Assembly (NCBI RefSeq): GCF_003946645.1
Contig: NZ_RHOU01000002.1
Span: 214,488 to 278,487 of the forward strand
Length of the DNA stretch: 64,000 bases
DNA from: Lapidilactobacillus wuchangensis
GTDB taxonomy: Bacteria; Bacillota; Bacilli; Lactobacillales; Lactobacillaceae
Direction of reading: 5' to 3'
In this document: positions 44,495 to 52,984 of the stretch, one piece after another
Position numbering within the stretch: the stretch's first letter is position 1
How the letters are laid out: the number at the start of each line of letters is the position of its first letter
Position numbers and translations under genes: made by a program
The notes under the pieces: model-generated
Databases searched by the model: none
Seen by the model: the letters and a program-made list of their open reading frames with translations, nothing else
Told to the model about the DNA's origin: nothing

Positions 44495-44983
44495 ATGGCA
44501 AAAATTTATTTAGCAGGACCATTTTTTGATGAGGCAGGCACCGAATTACAACGTTTAGAAGCTGTTAAAGCCGCTTTAGCAAAGAACCCCACTGTTGATT
44601 CCGTTTTTAGTCCGAAAGATGAGGATTTAAAAAGCCCGATTGTCAGTCAATTACCTTTTATGAGTGCCGCCTGGCAAAAAGCGGTTTTTGAAAATGATTT
44701 ACGCGGGCTCAAAGAAACTAATGTCTTATTAGTGATTACGGACTCGGCCAGCAATACCAATGGCTCTGATGATGGGACTGCGTTTGAAGTCGGGTATTGG
44801 TTTGCCATGAATCAATTAACAGCCACTACTAAACAGCCGATTGTTTTGTACGCTGAGCAAGCGGCTAAGTTGAATTTGATGATTGCTCAGAGTGCTGATT
44901 ATTACACCACTGCGATTAATGATTTGCGAACCTTAGATTTTAATCAGATTCCTCAACAACCTTATCAAGGCGTTGTTAATTAA
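44495..44983 (+). CDS. Nucleoside 2-deoxyribosyltransferase (second copy)
   Basis: A 162-residue deoxyribosyltransferase. It has KIYLAGPFFDEAGTELQRLE at the N-terminus, SPKDEDLKSP, NDLRGLKETNVLLVITD, and the catalytic Glu98 in DDGTAFEVGYW. The motifs are closer to the well-studied Lactobacillus NDT enzymes than the copy at 30161. It transfers deoxyribose between purine and/or pyrimidine bases. It starts 35 bp after thiD with AAAGGTG, and the bceA-like gene follows 15 bp later. Confidence 0.92.
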   Translation: MAKIYLAGPFFDEAGTELQRLEAVKAALAKNPTVDSVFSPKDEDLKSPIVSQLPFMSAAWQKAVFENDLRGLKETNVLLVITDSASNTNGSDDGTAFEVGYWFAMNQLTATTKQPIVLYAEQAAKLNLMIAQSADYYTTAINDLRTLDFNQIPQQPYQGVVN

Positions 44984-44998
44984 GCGGAGGTTGTTGGA

Positions 44999-45772
44999 AT
45001 GCGAATGGTGGAAGTTAAACAAGTCAGTAAAAGTTTTGGCGCCCGCAATAATTTGGTGCGGGCGTTAAACAATATTAGTTTCACCATTGATCGTGGTGAG
45101 TTTGTCGGCGTCATGGGTCCATCAGGCGCTGGCAAAACGACGCTGTTAAATATTATGTCGACGATCGATCGGCCGTCAGTTGGCCGTGTTTATGTTGCAG
45201 GTCAAGAAATTACGGCTTTGCCCGAACGAGATTTAGCCACTTTTCGGCGGGAGAACATCGGATTTATTTTTCAAGACTTTAATTTGTTGCCAGCACTATC
45301 CGTTAGTGAAAATTTGGTGATGGTGCTATCAATGTTAAAGATTCCCCGCGATGAAGTTCAGAAGCGTTTGGCCTATTACAGTGAACACTTAAATCTGAAT
45401 AAGTTATTGACACGCTATCCCAATGAATTGTCAATTGGTCAAAAACAGCGGGTTGCAGCGGCGCGAGCTTTAATGACCCAACCGAAAATTTTATTTGCTG
45501 ATGAACCGACCGGGAGTCTTGATTCGAAGTCGGCAACAGAATTATTACAATACTTGGCGACGATCAATTTGGAAAACGAAACGACGATTATGATGGTGAC
45601 TCATGATGCTTTTACGGCTAGCTATTGTAATCGAATTGTTTTTATTAAAGATGGCGCCTTTTACTCGGAAGTGGTGCGTGCCGGTAGTCGACAACAATTT
45701 TTTAATCAGATTATTGATATGCAGGCGGCAATTGGTGGAGGCAAAATAAGTGATTTTAGAAACCGCGATTAA
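44999..45772 (+). CDS. ABC transporter ATP-binding protein, BceA-like
   Basis: A 257-residue ATPase of the MacB/BceA class. Walker A is GPSGAGKTTLL (~40-50), Q-loop FIFQDFNLLPALS, signature LSIGQKQRVAAARAL, Walker B ILFADEPTGSLDS, and H-loop MVTHD. With the permease it forms a Bce-type complex that frees cell-wall intermediates from antimicrobial peptides and signals to BceS. The signature is LSIGQ in place of LSGGQ. It overlaps the permease gene by 23 bp. Confidence 0.93.
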   Translation: MRMVEVKQVSKSFGARNNLVRALNNISFTIDRGEFVGVMGPSGAGKTTLLNIMSTIDRPSVGRVYVAGQEITALPERDLATFRRENIGFIFQDFNLLPALSVSENLVMVLSMLKIPRDEVQKRLAYYSEHLNLNKLLTRYPNELSIGQKQRVAAARALMTQPKILFADEPTGSLDSKSATELLQYLATINLENETTIMMVTHDAFTASYCNRIVFIKDGAFYSEVVRAGSRQQFFNQIIDMQAAIGGGKISDFRNRD

Positions 45773-47813
45773 GAACTTTCGCCGTCACTTGGCCGGTCGC
45801 GTGCTTTATTTAGTCGCGTTAGCCTTGTTGGTCATGGTTTCTTATGATTGCTTGACGACTTTTCAAGATTCGTTTATTAGTCGAATCAGCCAAGGGAATC
45901 CAGCCTTAGTGGCGTTGTTATTACTTTTCTTCTCATTATTAGGGTTCAGTGTCTTAATTATTTTTTATGCCAATCGCTTTTTTATTCATCAACATCGTTC
46001 AGAAATTGGGTTGATGATTATTTCAGGATTATCCCGTGGGCAAATTGCATTAATTTTTTTCCTGGAAACTTTATTTGGCGAGTTACTGGCGTTAGGCTTT
46101 GGCTTGTTGCTAGGGCTATTAACGAATAAGTTATTTGCAATGCTGTTACTGCGGTTAATGGGACTGCGCGCCGCCACGAACCATTGGTTTTCATTTTCGG
46201 CACTTTGGAAAACAAGTTTAGGATTTTTGATTGTTTTTGCCTTGGTCGGTATTTTTGATAGCTCGCGAATTTTTAGTTTACGCACCGTTCGCTTACTTTA
46301 TCCCAATGAGCTCGGTGATATTCGCCAGCGCAATTCTTGGCTTAATCGGCTACTTGCTTGGTTAGGGCCGCTATTAGTGATTGGCGGTTATGTGGCCGTC
46401 TTTAAATTAAGTTGGATCCATTTTATGGAAACCCTTCGTTTTAGTGATCGCACGGCAACTAATACGGTTTTGATCATGGGCGCTTTGATTTTAGGTATTT
46501 GGTTTTGTTTCCGTAATACTTTGCCAGCACTATTCTCTTGGCTCCAAGGTACGAAATGGGCCTATGATCAGCAAAGAATTCTTGATTTGGCCACAACTGG
46601 GCAAGAGGTGCAGTTTCATCACCAATCGTTGACTTTAACCACTTTATTTGTGACTGCGTCGGTGGTGTTGCTGGGATTTGCCTCAGTACTATATTCTGAT
46701 GGTTTCCGGAACTTAGAAGAGGAAGCACCAATTGATTTAGTGGCCGATCGGCAATTTCACGACCATGTTTTGCAACAAATTAAAGCTAAGGGTGGTCATT
46801 TACAACGTTTGGCCCACTTACCAGTTAAAATCATGCCGGTGACACTACACGGGCCTAAAAGCGACGTCATCATGTCACAAGCCACGATGCCGATTGAAAT
46901 TGTCGGCATGCATAACTATTTACAAATTCAACGCCATCAAAAGAATTTATTACCAGTGATTCTCGATCGTAATCAGGCCCTATTTATTTCGCAAGATTTT
47001 CAATATCAACACGTTCATTTGCATGAACTGATGAGAAACCAGGTTCAGTTTGCTGATGGAAAATTACCACGTTTACAAATCGTGGCCTTCTCCCGCGTCT
47101 ATCCTTTGGGCAGTAACTTGTTCTTTGGCAATGTTTTAGTGGTGCCTGATGATATTTTTGAGCAAATTCCTAGTGCCAATAGTCGGGTTCTGGTGGGGTA
47201 TCGCTTAAAGAAGATTGCGCCTGACAGTCCTTTCTTAAAGAAAATTGATGATGATTCTTATCAATCAAAAGCTTCGCGGCAAATGCGTTATCGGCATCCG
47301 CAACAATTACAAAAGGCCCAAATTACCATTTATCAGGACGTTAAACGTGATTTGAGCAACGCCTACATTAGTTCGAACTATTCCGTTCGCGGCCCATCAC
47401 AAGTATTGTTACAGCGAGTTTTGGGCGCCATTGTTTTTGTGATTGGGCTACTAGCGATTTTGATGACTTTTGCCTGGGCCAGTGTTTGTTCGTTACGTGA
47501 ATTGTCCGAGGTCGAGCGAACGCGGTTTGATTACCTGACCTTAACTAAGATTGGGATTGATCAGCATCATTTGTTACGCTACAGCAATTGGAAGAATCGC
47601 ATGCTTTTCTTAAGTCCAGTTATTTTTGGGATCGGTAATGGCTTACTGGTGATGCGCTTTGTTGGTTTATATCTTAATCACCTGCCAATGAAGCTCCTTT
47701 ATTTGCTGACAGCGGCAGTTTTCATTGTTTATTGGTGCTTCTATTTATTCACCTCCTATAATTACCGGCGGATCATTAAAATGACCACACCACCAGATCA
47801 GCAAGGGCGTTAA
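45750..47813 (+). CDS. ABC transporter permease, BceB-like (FtsX domain)
   Basis: A 687-residue permease with about ten transmembrane helices: one near the N-terminus, a first FtsX block (~55-165), further helices (~200-310), a large external domain (~320-540) that would contact the peptide antibiotic, and a C-terminal block (~560-680). This layout is that of BceB. It starts at a GTG at 45750, set by GGAGG 8 bases ahead. Together with bceRS-like genes it makes a resistance and sensing module against bacitracin- or nisin-like peptides. Confidence 0.9.
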   Translation: MILETAIKNFRRHLAGRVLYLVALALLVMVSYDCLTTFQDSFISRISQGNPALVALLLLFFSLLGFSVLIIFYANRFFIHQHRSEIGLMIISGLSRGQIALIFFLETLFGELLALGFGLLLGLLTNKLFAMLLLRLMGLRAATNHWFSFSALWKTSLGFLIVFALVGIFDSSRIFSLRTVRLLYPNELGDIRQRNSWLNRLLAWLGPLLVIGGYVAVFKLSWIHFMETLRFSDRTATNTVLIMGALILGIWFCFRNTLPALFSWLQGTKWAYDQQRILDLATTGQEVQFHHQSLTLTTLFVTASVVLLGFASVLYSDGFRNLEEEAPIDLVADRQFHDHVLQQIKAKGGHLQRLAHLPVKIMPVTLHGPKSDVIMSQATMPIEIVGMHNYLQIQRHQKNLLPVILDRNQALFISQDFQYQHVHLHELMRNQVQFADGKLPRLQIVAFSRVYPLGSNLFFGNVLVVPDDIFEQIPSANSRVLVGYRLKKIAPDSPFLKKIDDDSYQSKASRQMRYRHPQQLQKAQITIYQDVKRDLSNAYISSNYSVRGPSQVLLQRVLGAIVFVIGLLAILMTFAWASVCSLRELSEVERTRFDYLTLTKIGIDQHHLLRYSNWKNRMLFLSPVIFGIGNGLLVMRFVGLYLNHLPMKLLYLLTAAVFIVYWCFYLFTSYNYRRIIKMTTPPDQQGR

Positions 47814-48132
47814 TTTGGTAAATGTAATCGGTATGTATTTAAATTCGGAAATTAACTCAAAGTAAATTTGACGCAAAAATCAATCAGCTCTTAGTTGGCG
47901 AAAGGAATTATCAATGGTTTCTTTTTAACCAAAAAAATGTCGAACAATTCAGGCGGATTGTTCGACATTTTACGTTAATCAGCATGGGTTCAGCGCCAAG
48001 TTTGCGCAAAAACTTGTCTATCAGGGTTGGCGACCAAGCGAGCAATTTCGCTATCAAATGGGACATCTGCTAAAATGAACGGTGAAGTTAGCTTTTTCTT
48101 ACTAGTCATTAAAAATAAAGGAGTTGTTTATC
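47814..48132. other. Intergenic gap, BceB-like gene / MBL gene
   Basis: Apart from a terminator at 47930-47973, the 319-bp gap holds no supported gene. A short frame at about 47990-48078 (FAQKLVYQGWRPSEQFRY) looks protein-like but lacks a start. Confidence 0.5.
47930..47973. terminator. Terminator of the bce-like operon
   Basis: AAAAAATGTCGAACAAT / ATTGTTCGACATTTT stem with AT-rich flanks. Confidence 0.8.
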
Positions 48133-48867
48133 ATGAAATTAACCGTTTTAGGTTACTATGGTGGCTATCCCACCGACCACGCCGGGACCACGGGCTTTCT
48201 AATTGAAGAAGGCGATTATCATTTACTATTGGACTGTGGTAGTGGGGTTTTGTCGGAACTGGAGCGACATTTAGATCCTTTGCAATTAAATGCCGTATTG
48301 CTGACGCATTATCATCAAGATCATATTGCTGATGTTGGGGTTTTACAATATTATTGGCAATTACGTCCCGGAAAACGCCAGGAACCGATTTTGCCAATTT
48401 ATGGAAATACTGAAGATTTATTAAATTTTCCTAGTTTGACTTGGGCTAAGGCAACCGTGGCCCAAGGTTATGATCCCGCAGCAACTTTGCAGTTAGGACC
48501 ATTAACCATCACTTTTAAGCGCACAATTCATCCAGTGCCGACTTTTGCGGTCAGAATAGTTAATCAAGCTGGAAAAGTGTTGGTTTTTACAGCTGATAGT
48601 GCTTATTTCTCAGAATTAGCCGATTTTGCAACGAATGCTGATTTATTAATTACTGATACCAATTTCGACAATCAGAAAACAGGTAAGATGTGGCACATGA
48701 CTTCTGGACAAACAGCTGACTTAGCAGTTGCTTCAGGAGCTCATCAGTTAATCCTCAGTCACTTGCCACAAACAATCGATCATCAACAGCTTTTGGCTGA
48801 AGTTAAAGAGATTACTTCAGCTATACCAATTTCTTTAGCCCACACTGGATTAACTGTTGAATTATAA
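48133..48867 (+). CDS. MBL-fold metallo-hydrolase (YhfI-like)
   Basis: A 244-residue metallo-beta-lactamase-fold hydrolase. LLLDCGSG precedes the metal motif THYHQDHIAD (H-x-H-x-D-H) near residues 60-67. FTADSAYFSE and ITDTNFDNQ supply Asp ligands, and LILSHLPQ and LAHTGLTVEL the late His residues. The layout resembles RNase Z-like and YhfI proteins; the substrate is unknown. The start at 48133 follows AAAGGAG. Confidence 0.9.
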   Translation: MKLTVLGYYGGYPTDHAGTTGFLIEEGDYHLLLDCGSGVLSELERHLDPLQLNAVLLTHYHQDHIADVGVLQYYWQLRPGKRQEPILPIYGNTEDLLNFPSLTWAKATVAQGYDPAATLQLGPLTITFKRTIHPVPTFAVRIVNQAGKVLVFTADSAYFSELADFATNADLLITDTNFDNQKTGKMWHMTSGQTADLAVASGAHQLILSHLPQTIDHQQLLAEVKEITSAIPISLAHTGLTVEL

Positions 48868-49202
48868 AATATTTATGCATAATTTATTGCTAACATAAAG
48901 TAAGCTCAATGATAGGGGCATTTTTAGCAACCAAACAATAGTAAATTTATACAAAACTTTAAAATTATCTTAATGATAAGATAATTATTTGTTTAATCAA
49001 ATCTTTATATAAAAGGAATGTCAATTGCAGCCTTGATATATCAAGAAAGTATATTTGGTCATACCATGTATATTTCAGTTTCTTTACAATTTTTTCTAAA
49101 AATAACTAGATTTTTCTCAATGGAATGGTTATAATTAACTTGTGAATTGATAAGGGAAACATCTAGTTATGTTCAAGATTATGTTATAAGGGAGCGAACG
49201 TC
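48868..49202. promoter_or_regulatory. Upstream region of spx with inverted repeat and promoter
   Basis: The 335-bp AT-rich gap has no ORF. A perfect inverted repeat ATTATCTTA-ATGA-TAAGATAAT lies at 48964-48985. An extended-type -10 GGTTATAAT (TATAAT at 49130-49135) lies ~70 bp before spx, with a weak -35. A second upstream promoter is possible, as spx genes often have several. Confidence 0.5.
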
Positions 49203-49601
49203 ATGGTAAATTTATATACATCACCAAGTTGCACATCCTGCCGTAAAGCCCGTGCTTGGCTTAAAGAACATAATATACCTTTCAAGGAAAGAAATATTTT
49301 CTCTGAGCCGTTAAGCAAGGACGAGATTAAGGCAATTTTACGAATGACTGAAGATGGGACTGAGGAAATTATCTCAACTCGTTCGAAAGTATTCCAAGAA
49401 TTGAATATTAATTTAGACAGTCTCAAGATGGATGAATTACTTAATTTAGTTGAGCAAAATCCTGGATTGTTACGTCGTCCGATCATTATGGATGATAAAC
49501 GTCTCCAAGTCGGTTATAACGAAGATGAAATTCGGCGCTTCTTACCCCGAGAAGTCCGGGCATTGGAATTACAACAGGCTCAGTTATTGGCTGGTTATTA
49601 A
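49203..49601 (+). CDS. spx: Transcriptional regulator Spx
   Basis: A 132-residue ArsC-fold regulator that binds the RNA polymerase alpha subunit during thiol stress. The redox switch is C10-T-S-C13 in [37 protein letters not shown] is the conserved C-terminal RNA polymerase-binding portion. The length is full. Its level is normally held down by ClpXP with the adaptor YjbH, encoded 3 kb away at 52227. The ribosome binding site is AAGGGAG. Confidence 0.97.
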   Translation: MVNLYTSPSCTSCRKARAWLKEHNIPFKERNIFSEPLSKDEIKAILRMTEDGTEEIISTRSKVFQELNINLDSLKMDELLNLVEQNPGLLRRPIIMDDKRLQVGYNEDEIRRFLPREVRALELQQAQLLAGY

Positions 49602-49988
49602 TCTAAAATTTAAATGGTGTGGTAGTTATTATTGCTAACTATTCATGCGCGTTGTTCCGTATGACCGTTTTGGGTTGTACGGAATTTTTGTTTGGGTCAA
49701 TATCTTTCCAGAGTGATGAACGTGAAATCTGTGGAATAGTCGATAATTCAGTACCATCTTTAAAGTGATCTGCTGCTGACTCATTGCTTGTTTGACCAAT
49801 AGTTGGCGTTGACACTTCACAACATATTTGAAAAGTGATACTATACTTTAGTAAGTAATCTTAATTATTAAAAAAGTAGATTAAGCAGTTTTTTTACTAA
49901 GCGTGGTGTAGTATACTGCTTAGATAGGGATGGCTTTGTCCGTTGTTGGTCAAAGTAATTCCTTGGTCACAGAAATGAGGTGGACCTA
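49602..49988. other. Intergenic gap, spx / mecA
   Basis: The 387-bp gap holds a terminator (TTCCGTA/TGTACGGAATTTTT, about 49655-49692) and the mecA promoter region. I see no supported gene. Confidence 0.5.
49655..49693 (+). terminator. Terminator of spx
   Basis: TTCCGTA / TACGGAA arms around a ~15-base loop followed by TTTTT. Confidence 0.65.
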
Positions 49989-50696
49989 ATGGAAATGGAA
50001 CGAATTGATGAGAATACGATCCGAGTCATTCTGGGAAATGATGATCTAGCCGAACGTGGGGTCACAGTCTTAGATTTACTGGGCGACCACCAACAAGTTG
50101 AAAAGTTCTTCTATAGTATTTTAGAAGAAGTTGATACGGATCATATGTTTGCTGGTGATGAAGCTGTTTCGTTTCAAGTGATGCCCAATAAGAAGGGCCT
50201 AGAAATCTTGATTAGTAAGATGTCAGATGAAGATTTGGCAGAGAAGGAACAATTACAATCTGCTTTTAAGCCGAAAGCAAAAGTTAAAAAGAATAATAGT
50301 CAATTAGCTGCCCTGCAACGTAAGCTACAGGGGACTGATCAGGATGAAGATGATGATTTTAATCATTACTTGGAAGATCAAGATGTTAATTATCGTCAAT
50401 TAGTTTTGCAGTTACCTGATTTTGAAGCTTTAGTGCAATTAGCCAGTGTGCTCCGTGTTGATTCTGCTATCTCGAATCTTTATCGTTATCAAGGTGCCTT
50501 TTATCTTGAATTAGTGCTTTTCGAGGATGAGATGCATGATATTAGTGCCGACGATGCATTAACGATTGCCAAGGAGTATGGTCAAAAAACAACGGTTACT
50601 GCTGAAGTTTTGGCTGAGTATGGTGAGAAAGTGATGGATCAAGTTGCCTTACAATTAACCCGTCATTACTTCTTGAACGACCATCAAGACGATTAA
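49989..50696 (+). CDS. mecA: Adaptor protein MecA
   Basis: A 235-residue adaptor that brings substrates such as ComK-type competence or ComX proteins to ClpC/ClpE-type unfoldases. It starts MEMERIDENTIRVILGNDDLAERG, the conserved substrate-binding domain. A charged linker of Lys and Asp residues (~95-130) leads to the C-terminal Clp-binding domain (NYRQLVLQLPDFEALVQLASVL ... YYLEL-type strands). The ATG at 49989 follows GAGG; an in-frame GTG nine bases upstream overlaps that site. Confidence 0.96.
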   Translation: MEMERIDENTIRVILGNDDLAERGVTVLDLLGDHQQVEKFFYSILEEVDTDHMFAGDEAVSFQVMPNKKGLEILISKMSDEDLAEKEQLQSAFKPKAKVKKNNSQLAALQRKLQGTDQDEDDDFNHYLEDQDVNYRQLVLQLPDFEALVQLASVLRVDSAISNLYRYQGAFYLELVLFEDEMHDISADDALTIAKEYGQKTTVTAEVLAEYGEKVMDQVALQLTRHYFLNDHQDD

Positions 50697-50739
50697 AATT
50701 CACTAAATATTGTTAATAGGTAAGAAATGTTCTTATCGT

Positions 50740-50778
50740 AAAAACGACCAATTCTATTGAAGGATTGGTCGCTTTTTT
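50740..50778 (+). terminator. Terminator of mecA
   Basis: AAAACGACCAAT / ATTGGTCGCTTTTTT stem-loop between mecA and coiA. Confidence 0.85.
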
Positions 50779-50803
50779 GCGTATTTAAATATTGGTGATG
50801 AAA

Positions 50804-51781
50804 ATGTATGCAGCCTTGCAAGAAAATAATGTTTTGATCAATGCCCAAACTGACTTATCTCGACAAGCCAGGTACCGCTGCCCCAATTGTCGGCAGCCGG
50901 TCCAATTAGTGATTTCCGGTCGTGGTCGGGCATTTTTTCGGCACTGTGCCGCTTTTTCAGGTGATAATGCGGAAAGTCACTTACATGAGCAGGGCAAGAA
51001 GCAACTTTATCAAGAAATGAATCGTCTTGGCGTAGCCGCCAAATTGGAAGTCCCCTTAGGTCATCATCAAGAGCGTCGCGCCGATGTTTTCTGGCAGCAT
51101 CATCAACAGAGCTGGGCCTTGGAATTTCAGTGTGCGCCACTATCATTGATTGAACTTAGTGAGCGACATCAGTCATATCGTGATTTGCAAGTGCGAGAAA
51201 TTTGGTTATTAGGAGCGACTTATTGGTCCGCACAGCGCGTTCCGATCAAAGCGGCGCGCCAGTTTATTTGTTATGGGGCAAGCTGGGGCTATTATTTGGC
51301 ATACTGGCAACCACAAACTGACCGAGTCTGCTTATTTAAACATTTATGTTATTTACCACCAGCTAATCAACTTTTTTATCAGCTCAATTGGTTATCATTG
51401 CCGCAGTTTGTTCAGGCGGTTGCGCAGCAGCAGACGCAGCCGCCATTAAGTTATATTCCCGAACAGCCACTTTTATATGATCCGCGGCTTTGGCTGGGCG
51501 AGCAATTGCTCTGGCCTTCCTCAAGCTGGCGTTCTTGGCAGGATCGTTGTTATCAGCAAGGCTTGAATTTAAACGATTTACCGCAGATTCTGTGGTTGCC
51601 GAAGGTTTTACCGCCGACAGTGAAGCGCTGGTCGGTTTTATTAGAACGACAAATTGCTTGGTATTTGCGATTTCATGAATTGACTTGGCGGCAACGGAGT
51701 CAACTTTATTTACAAAGTAATTGGCCACTATTACCGACTGATGAACCCAATCAGTTAAATCAGCGCGCTTTTAGATATTAG
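50804..51781 (+). CDS. coiA: Competence protein CoiA
   Basis: A 325-residue protein of the CoiA family, induced in competence and needed for recombination of incoming DNA. A zinc-finger-like region CPNCRQPVQLV with FFRHC comes first (~25-55). The nuclease-like core (HLHEQGKKQL, then PLGHHQERRADVFW and WALEFQCAPLS) gives the D-x(n)-E-x-Q pattern. The start is uncertain among ATG 50798 and ATG 50804; a GGTGA site favours 50804. Its presence with the nuclease at 35727 and mecA suggests the strain has or had DNA uptake. Confidence 0.9.
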   Translation: MYAALQENNVLINAQTDLSRQARYRCPNCRQPVQLVISGRGRAFFRHCAAFSGDNAESHLHEQGKKQLYQEMNRLGVAAKLEVPLGHHQERRADVFWQHHQQSWALEFQCAPLSLIELSERHQSYRDLQVREIWLLGATYWSAQRVPIKAARQFICYGASWGYYLAYWQPQTDRVCLFKHLCYLPPANQLFYQLNWLSLPQFVQAVAQQQTQPPLSYIPEQPLLYDPRLWLGEQLLWPSSSWRSWQDRCYQQGLNLNDLPQILWLPKVLPPTVKRWSVLLERQIAWYLRFHELTWRQRSQLYLQSNWPLLPTDEPNQLNQRAFRY

Positions 51782-51849
51782 GTGTCGTTATACAAAAGGA
51801 GATCAGCAAATATGGGATCAGGCCGTGCCACAAGTGCAAAACAAAATGG

Positions 51850-52002
51850 TGTTTGACTCTGTTCTGGGCGAACGCGGCCGACACTGATTGATGCCAATTA
51901 TAAATCAAATTGTCATCAATCCAGGTCTTGTTCTAAGTGGCCCAGCCACTAAGAACAATTTGGCGGCTGACGCCAAGATCCCTCCACGCCGTCTGAAGCT
52001 GA
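51850..52002 (-). repeat. Structured intergenic repeat, copy J (3' closing strand deleted)
   Basis: On the minus strand the hairpins are GTTCTTAGTGGC-TGG-GCCACTTAGAAC (fixed T-T) and ATTGATGACAATT / AATTGGCATCAAT (fixed A-G). Against copy G about 11 bases are missing where the 3' strand of the closing stem should be, so this copy cannot form that stem. Confidence 0.8.
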
Positions 52003-52131
52003 AGTGGTTCACTTTATCTTTGCTGGTAATTAAGGCAGTCATTGCGAGATATCAGCAAATATCTGACTTATGTCACAGTCTCGACCCCTTAATTACCAAA
52101 TATGTTTTCAAAAGCCAATCAGTTTCGCACG

Positions 52132-52173
52132 ACAAAAAAGCAACGAGCAATTCTGACGAATTGTTCGTTGCTG
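52132..52173 (-). terminator. Terminator of yjbH
   Basis: On the minus strand GCAACGAACAATTC / GAATTGCTCGTTGC is followed by TTTTTTGT, 55 bp after the yjbH stop. Confidence 0.8.
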
Positions 52174-52226
52174 ATGATCACGCTTACTAGCTAAACGCTT
52201 TTGCCATTTTTTAAAAAGGGCAAGTA

Positions 52227-52874
52227 CTAAATTAAATGTGACAGGGTTCGACTACTGATAATCTTCAATACGGGTTGTTGAGCATCAATCGTTGTTGGTT
52301 GTGGTGTTTTATCTTCTAACAATTGATCAATCAACACTTGTGAAACAGAACCATTGATCAGGATGCCATCACCATCAGGATTGTGACGATAATCAATAAA
52401 AAAAGTCGATGGTGTTTTCAGTACGCCTAGGTCGTTGGCAAGTTGCCGATCAGCCTGGCATAAATCCTGAACCAGTTGGCCCTTGCGATCGTCACAGAAC
52501 GTTTCGGTGTCAAGTTGAACTTCGGCGGCAATTTCATGAATTAAATCATCGGAATATTGACTCAATCCATCTTGACAGAGGTGTTCTTGTAAACTCATCA
52601 TGAAGGCGCGGGCTTTTTTGTTGCCTTGGAACGAGGCAGCCTTAAAGTCGAGCATTGATTGATAAGTGATCGTCATGACCTGATTGCGAAGTGCTAAATC
52701 GTGAACATCTAAGTCGTTACGTTGAAGATAATCAGTCACGATTCGCATGTTCGTCATTGGCACTAAATTAATTTGTGCTTTTTGTTGATGCTGTTTCAAA
52801 CCACGCATGATATTAACTTCAGTGGTCAAACAGAGTCCGCCAATGGGATTGGCAAACATAAATATTTCTAACAA
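52227..52874 (-). CDS. yjbH: ClpXP adaptor protein YjbH (Spx adaptor)
   Basis: A 215-residue DsbA-like thioredoxin-fold protein that delivers Spx to ClpXP. LEIFMFANPIGGLCLTTEVNIM is the N-terminal strand and motif region; only one Cys (GLC) remains, as is usual for YjbH in lactobacilli compared with CxxC in DsbA. FFIDYRHNPDGDGILINGS is the cis-Pro-like region near residue 160. The start is a TTG at 52874 set by GGGGGA six bases ahead; a later ATG would cut into the conserved first strand. Confidence 0.88.
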   Translation of the reverse strand: MLEIFMFANPIGGLCLTTEVNIMRGLKQHQQKAQINLVPMTNMRIVTDYLQRNDLDVHDLALRNQVMTITYQSMLDFKAASFQGNKKARAFMMSLQEHLCQDGLSQYSDDLIHEIAAEVQLDTETFCDDRKGQLVQDLCQADRQLANDLGVLKTPSTFFIDYRHNPDGDGILINGSVSQVLIDQLLEDKTPQPTTIDAQQPVLKIISSRTLSHLI

Positions 52875-52984
52875 GGTTGTTCCCCCATATTAATCGTAAG
52901 TCCACATCGATAAAATAGCGTCACTGTTAAGTTAAGCCCGATGACTTAATCGTCGTTGAATCCAATAATTAATCCAACTGCTAA

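Noticed and set aside
47990-48078. Short plus-strand frame with FAQKLVYQGWRPSEQFRY
   Set aside because: It looks like the tail of a real protein but has no start or ribosome binding site and only ~30 codons. It may be a gene remnant; evidence is too thin to annotate.
49635-49820. 61-residue minus-strand ORF between spx and mecA
   Set aside because: It overlaps the spx terminator, has no ribosome binding site and no protein-like pattern.
8563-52002. The repeat family as a CRISPR array or as classical MITEs
   Set aside because: Copies are kilobases apart with no spacer regularity, which excludes CRISPR. I could not find clear target-site duplications, so a simple MITE is not supported, though decayed ones cannot be excluded.
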